Below, piece after piece: positions 20,442 to 21,405 of a stretch of DNA of 21,405 bases; position 1 is the stretch's first letter; every line of letters starts with the position of its first letter. The notes below the pieces were generated by a model, which was given only the letters and a program-made list of their open reading frames with translations, was not told the DNA's origin and did no database searches. The translations under genes were made by a program, and so were the position numbers. The stretch is from JAVZJR01 sp964435235 (GTDB taxonomy: Archaea; Micrarchaeota; Micrarchaeia; Anstonellales; Bilamarchaeaceae), in assembly GCA_964435235.1 (NCBI GenBank), contig CAYSXZ010000001.1:1-21405 (forward strand), read 5' to 3'.

Positions 20442-20921
20442 ATGAATAAGAACAAATTTATAAGTCTGATACTGGCCGCTGTTGGGGTAGCGTCCGTCAT
20501 CGGAGGACTTTATTTTACAATATCCTATCTAAACAGCCTTGGCCAAGGAGTAATAGATTTCGTTTCTGTTAACAACGTCAATACAATTTCAAGATGCGGT
20601 ATTACAGTACCTGAGAAGTTTATAGAATTCAGGGATAATTTTGCTACTGCTATTCTTCCTGCGCTCTATCTCGGGTTTCCTATAGCAGTGATTTTCATCT
20701 CAGCAATTATGTTTCTTAGCGGCTACTATTTCGGAAAGAGCAAGGTTGAAGAGGATCTAGAAAAAGAGGTAAGAAAACAGAAAGAAATAGAGGAAGAAGT
20801 GAAGAAAAGGGTTGCTGTAAAGAAACCTAAAGAAAAAACAGAAGAGGAAGAATTTGAGGAGGAATTAAAAGAAGAAGGAGAAGAATTTGAAGGAGGATTT
20901 AAAAAATTAAAGAAAAAATAA
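20442..20921 (+). CDS. Two-TM membrane protein with charged cytoplasmic tail
   Basis: The 159-aa protein has a hydrophobic first helix (FISLILAAVGVASVIGGLYF, about 6-25), a roughly 50-residue loop with one Cys (SRCGITVPEKF), a second membrane helix (ILPALYLGFPIAVIFISAIM, about 71-90) and a highly charged Glu/Lys tail (from about 105) predicted to be coiled coil. The predicted topology is a short cytoplasmic N-terminus, an external loop and a cytoplasmic tail. ATG 20442 follows GGGTGA by 4-5 nt. It is followed 23 nt later by L40e on the same strand. Family unknown; the tail could bind ribosomes or nucleic acid, but that is speculation. Confidence 0.7.
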   Translation: MNKNKFISLILAAVGVASVIGGLYFTISYLNSLGQGVIDFVSVNNVNTISRCGITVPEKFIEFRDNFATAILPALYLGFPIAVIFISAIMFLSGYYFGKSKVEEDLEKEVRKQKEIEEEVKKRVAVKKPKEKTEEEEFEEELKEEGEEFEGGFKKLKKK

Positions 20922-20944
20922 TATCATTTAGACGGTGAGTTAAG

Positions 20945-21100
20945 ATGGGAAAATTTCCTGAAGCAGACGCTTTGATAGCTGGCATATCTATATGCAGAAG
21001 ATGTAAGACTAGAAATAAGAGAGACGCAGAAAAATGCAGAAAGTGTGGTTCCACCTATCTCCGACCAAAGAACAAAGAAATAAAAGCAAAAAAAGCTTAG
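20945..21100 (+). CDS. rpl40e: Large-subunit ribosomal protein L40e
   Basis: This 51-aa zinc-finger protein has the classic L40e pattern: FPEADALIAGISICRRCKTRNKRDAEKCRKCG (Cys at 17, 20, 31 and 34) and the end YLRPKNKE. In eukaryotes this is the ribosomal part of the ubiquitin-L40 fusion. ATG 20945 has a GGTGA Shine-Dalgarno (20934-20938) 6-7 nt upstream. It lies downstream of the two-TM gene and just before tRNA-Glu. Confidence 0.93.
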   Translation: MGKFPEADALIAGISICRRCKTRNKRDAEKCRKCGSTYLRPKNKEIKAKKA

Positions 21101-21104
21101 TTTC

Positions 21105-21112
21105 TTTTAAAT
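21105..21112 (+). promoter_or_regulatory. TATA box for tRNA-Glu
   Basis: TTTTAAAT lies 25-32 nt before the mature 5' end at 21137, so transcription would start at or very near the mature end. Confidence 0.5.
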
Positions 21113-21176
21113 CCTTTTCTTTCTTATATTTTTCTAGCTCCTGTAGTCTAGCCCGGTTAAGGACAACGGACTCTCA

Positions 21177-21246
21177 GAAATTTTGTCCATGTTTTTCTGC
21201 GGGCAAAGTTTCATTAAAGGTCCTGAGTTTTCTCAGGATTAGAGAA
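21177..21246 (+). other. 70-nt tRNA-Glu intron at position 37/38
   Basis: Central helix CTCT (21171-21174) with AGAG (21241-21244), 5' bulge CAG (cut CA^G) and 3' bulge AAC (cut AA^C): a perfect bulge-helix-bulge geometry. Inside is a strong hairpin TCCTGAG/CTCAGGA (21221-21227 with 21232-21238, TTTT loop). Confidence 0.85.
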
Positions 21247-21267
21247 CTCCGTAAACTCGGGTTCAAA

Positions 21268-21308
21268 AGCCTCTCTCTGGTAACCAAACTTTGCCAGCTG
21301 GCTGACAA
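21268..21308 (+). other. 41-nt tRNA-Glu intron in the T-loop (59/60)
   Basis: 5' strand TTCA (21262-21265) with TGAC (21303-21306; three pairs and one mismatch), bulges AAA (cut AA^A) and AAT (cut AA^T), inner helix GCC/GGC (21269-21271 with 21300-21302) and CTGG/CCAG further in. Splicing restores TTCAAAT. Confidence 0.8.
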
Positions 21309-21324
21309 TCCCGACAGGAGCAAT

Positions 21325-21351
21325 TTTGTTTCCACCTGAAAACAAATTTTT
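21325..21351 (+). terminator. Hairpin plus T-run after tRNA-Glu
   Basis: TTTGTTT (21325-21331) pairs with AAACAAA (21340-21346) around an 8-nt loop, followed by TTTTT; a longer T-run (TTTTTTT) follows at 21364-21370. Either would end the tRNA transcript. Confidence 0.5.
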
Positions 21352-21377
21352 GGAGCCCAAGTATTTTTTTGAATTAT

Positions 21378-21402
21378 ACCTTTTGGTTTAAAACCTTTTG
21401 GT
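21378..21402. repeat. Short direct repeat at window edge
   Basis: ACCTTTTGGT occurs at 21378-21387 and 21393-21402 (15-bp step), next to the window end. It could be the beginning of a longer array, but only two copies are visible. Confidence 0.35.
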
Positions 21403-21405
21403 ATA

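Larger units (their letters stand above)
21137..21322 (+). tRNA. tRNA-Glu(CTC) with two introns
   Basis: Acceptor GCTCCTG (21137-21143) with CAGGAGC (21315-21321), discriminator A73 at 21322, no encoded CCA. D-arm GTCT...GGAC; anticodon stem ACGGA (21166-21170) with TCCGT (21248-21252); anticodon CTC at 21173-21175; T-stem TCGGG (21257-21261) with CCCGA (21310-21314). Removing 21177-21246 and 21268-21308 leaves a 75-nt tRNA with 7-nt anticodon loop and canonical TTCAAAT T-loop. Confidence 0.9.

Noticed and set aside
21034..21339. Plus-strand ORF covering tRNA-Glu
   Set aside because: It overlaps L40e out of frame and the intron-bearing tRNA; not a plausible protein.

Overview
This window is archaeal chromosome. 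The evidence is an exosome–prefoldin–KEOPS superoperon, eukaryote-type ribosomal proteins (S19e, L18a/LX, L31e, L37Ae, L39e, L40e), aIF6, Nop5, Trm5, FtsY, TATA boxes about 25-30 nt before starts with many leaderless genes, and tRNA genes split by bulge-helix-bulge introns with no encoded CCA. Several standard proteins are reduced (Nop5, a Brix protein, RpoP) and introns sit at non-canonical tRNA positions. This suggests a reduced, DPANN-like lineage, possibly Micrarchaeota-like; the lineage is inference.

Layout. 1-1527 (-) is the N-terminal part of an S-layer-type surface protein behind a long, structured leader. 1859-4367 (+) holds Nop5, a metallophosphoesterase, a GNAT acetyltransferase and an acylphosphatase/coiled-coil fusion. 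4366-4600 is a 117-bp tandem palindromic repeat. 4606-5141 (-) is a two-gene operon (unknown charged protein, then a 51-aa zinc ribbon). 5298-7320 (+) has an unknown protein and a PP2C-like phosphatase. 7353-8381 is Trm5. 8470-8716 looks like an undescribed structured RNA with a 13-bp terminal helix and a long-range pseudoknot, followed by a 57-aa lysine-rich protein. 8976-9065 (-) is tRNA-His with a D-loop intron. 9097-9999 (-) is an MBL-fold nuclease. 10033-10175 is a hairpin array that repeats the 3' end of the adjacent tRNA-Ser (10177-10271, -), itself intron-bearing.

10306-19698 (-) is almost entirely information-processing genes. The upstream block is S19e, PDCD5-like, L39e, L31e, aIF6, L18a, prefoldin alpha, FtsY. 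The downstream block is a short CxxC ORF (possibly frameshifted), Rrp4, Rrp41, Rrp42, L37Ae, an RpoP-like protein without zinc cysteines, a short Brix protein, Pcc1, prefoldin beta, a DHH phosphoesterase and PurA. Genes are mostly a few bases apart or overlap, so translational coupling is likely. The blocks link ribosome synthesis, RNA decay, chaperoning and membrane targeting.

19806-21405 holds a possible HEAT-like protein (-), a two-TM protein (+), L40e (+) and a tRNA-Glu (+) with two introns, one canonical and one in the T-loop. All three tRNA genes in the window are interrupted. The strongest candidates for something new are the 8470-8716 RNA, the cysteine-less RpoP, the set of tRNA introns and the tRNA-Ser hairpin array.
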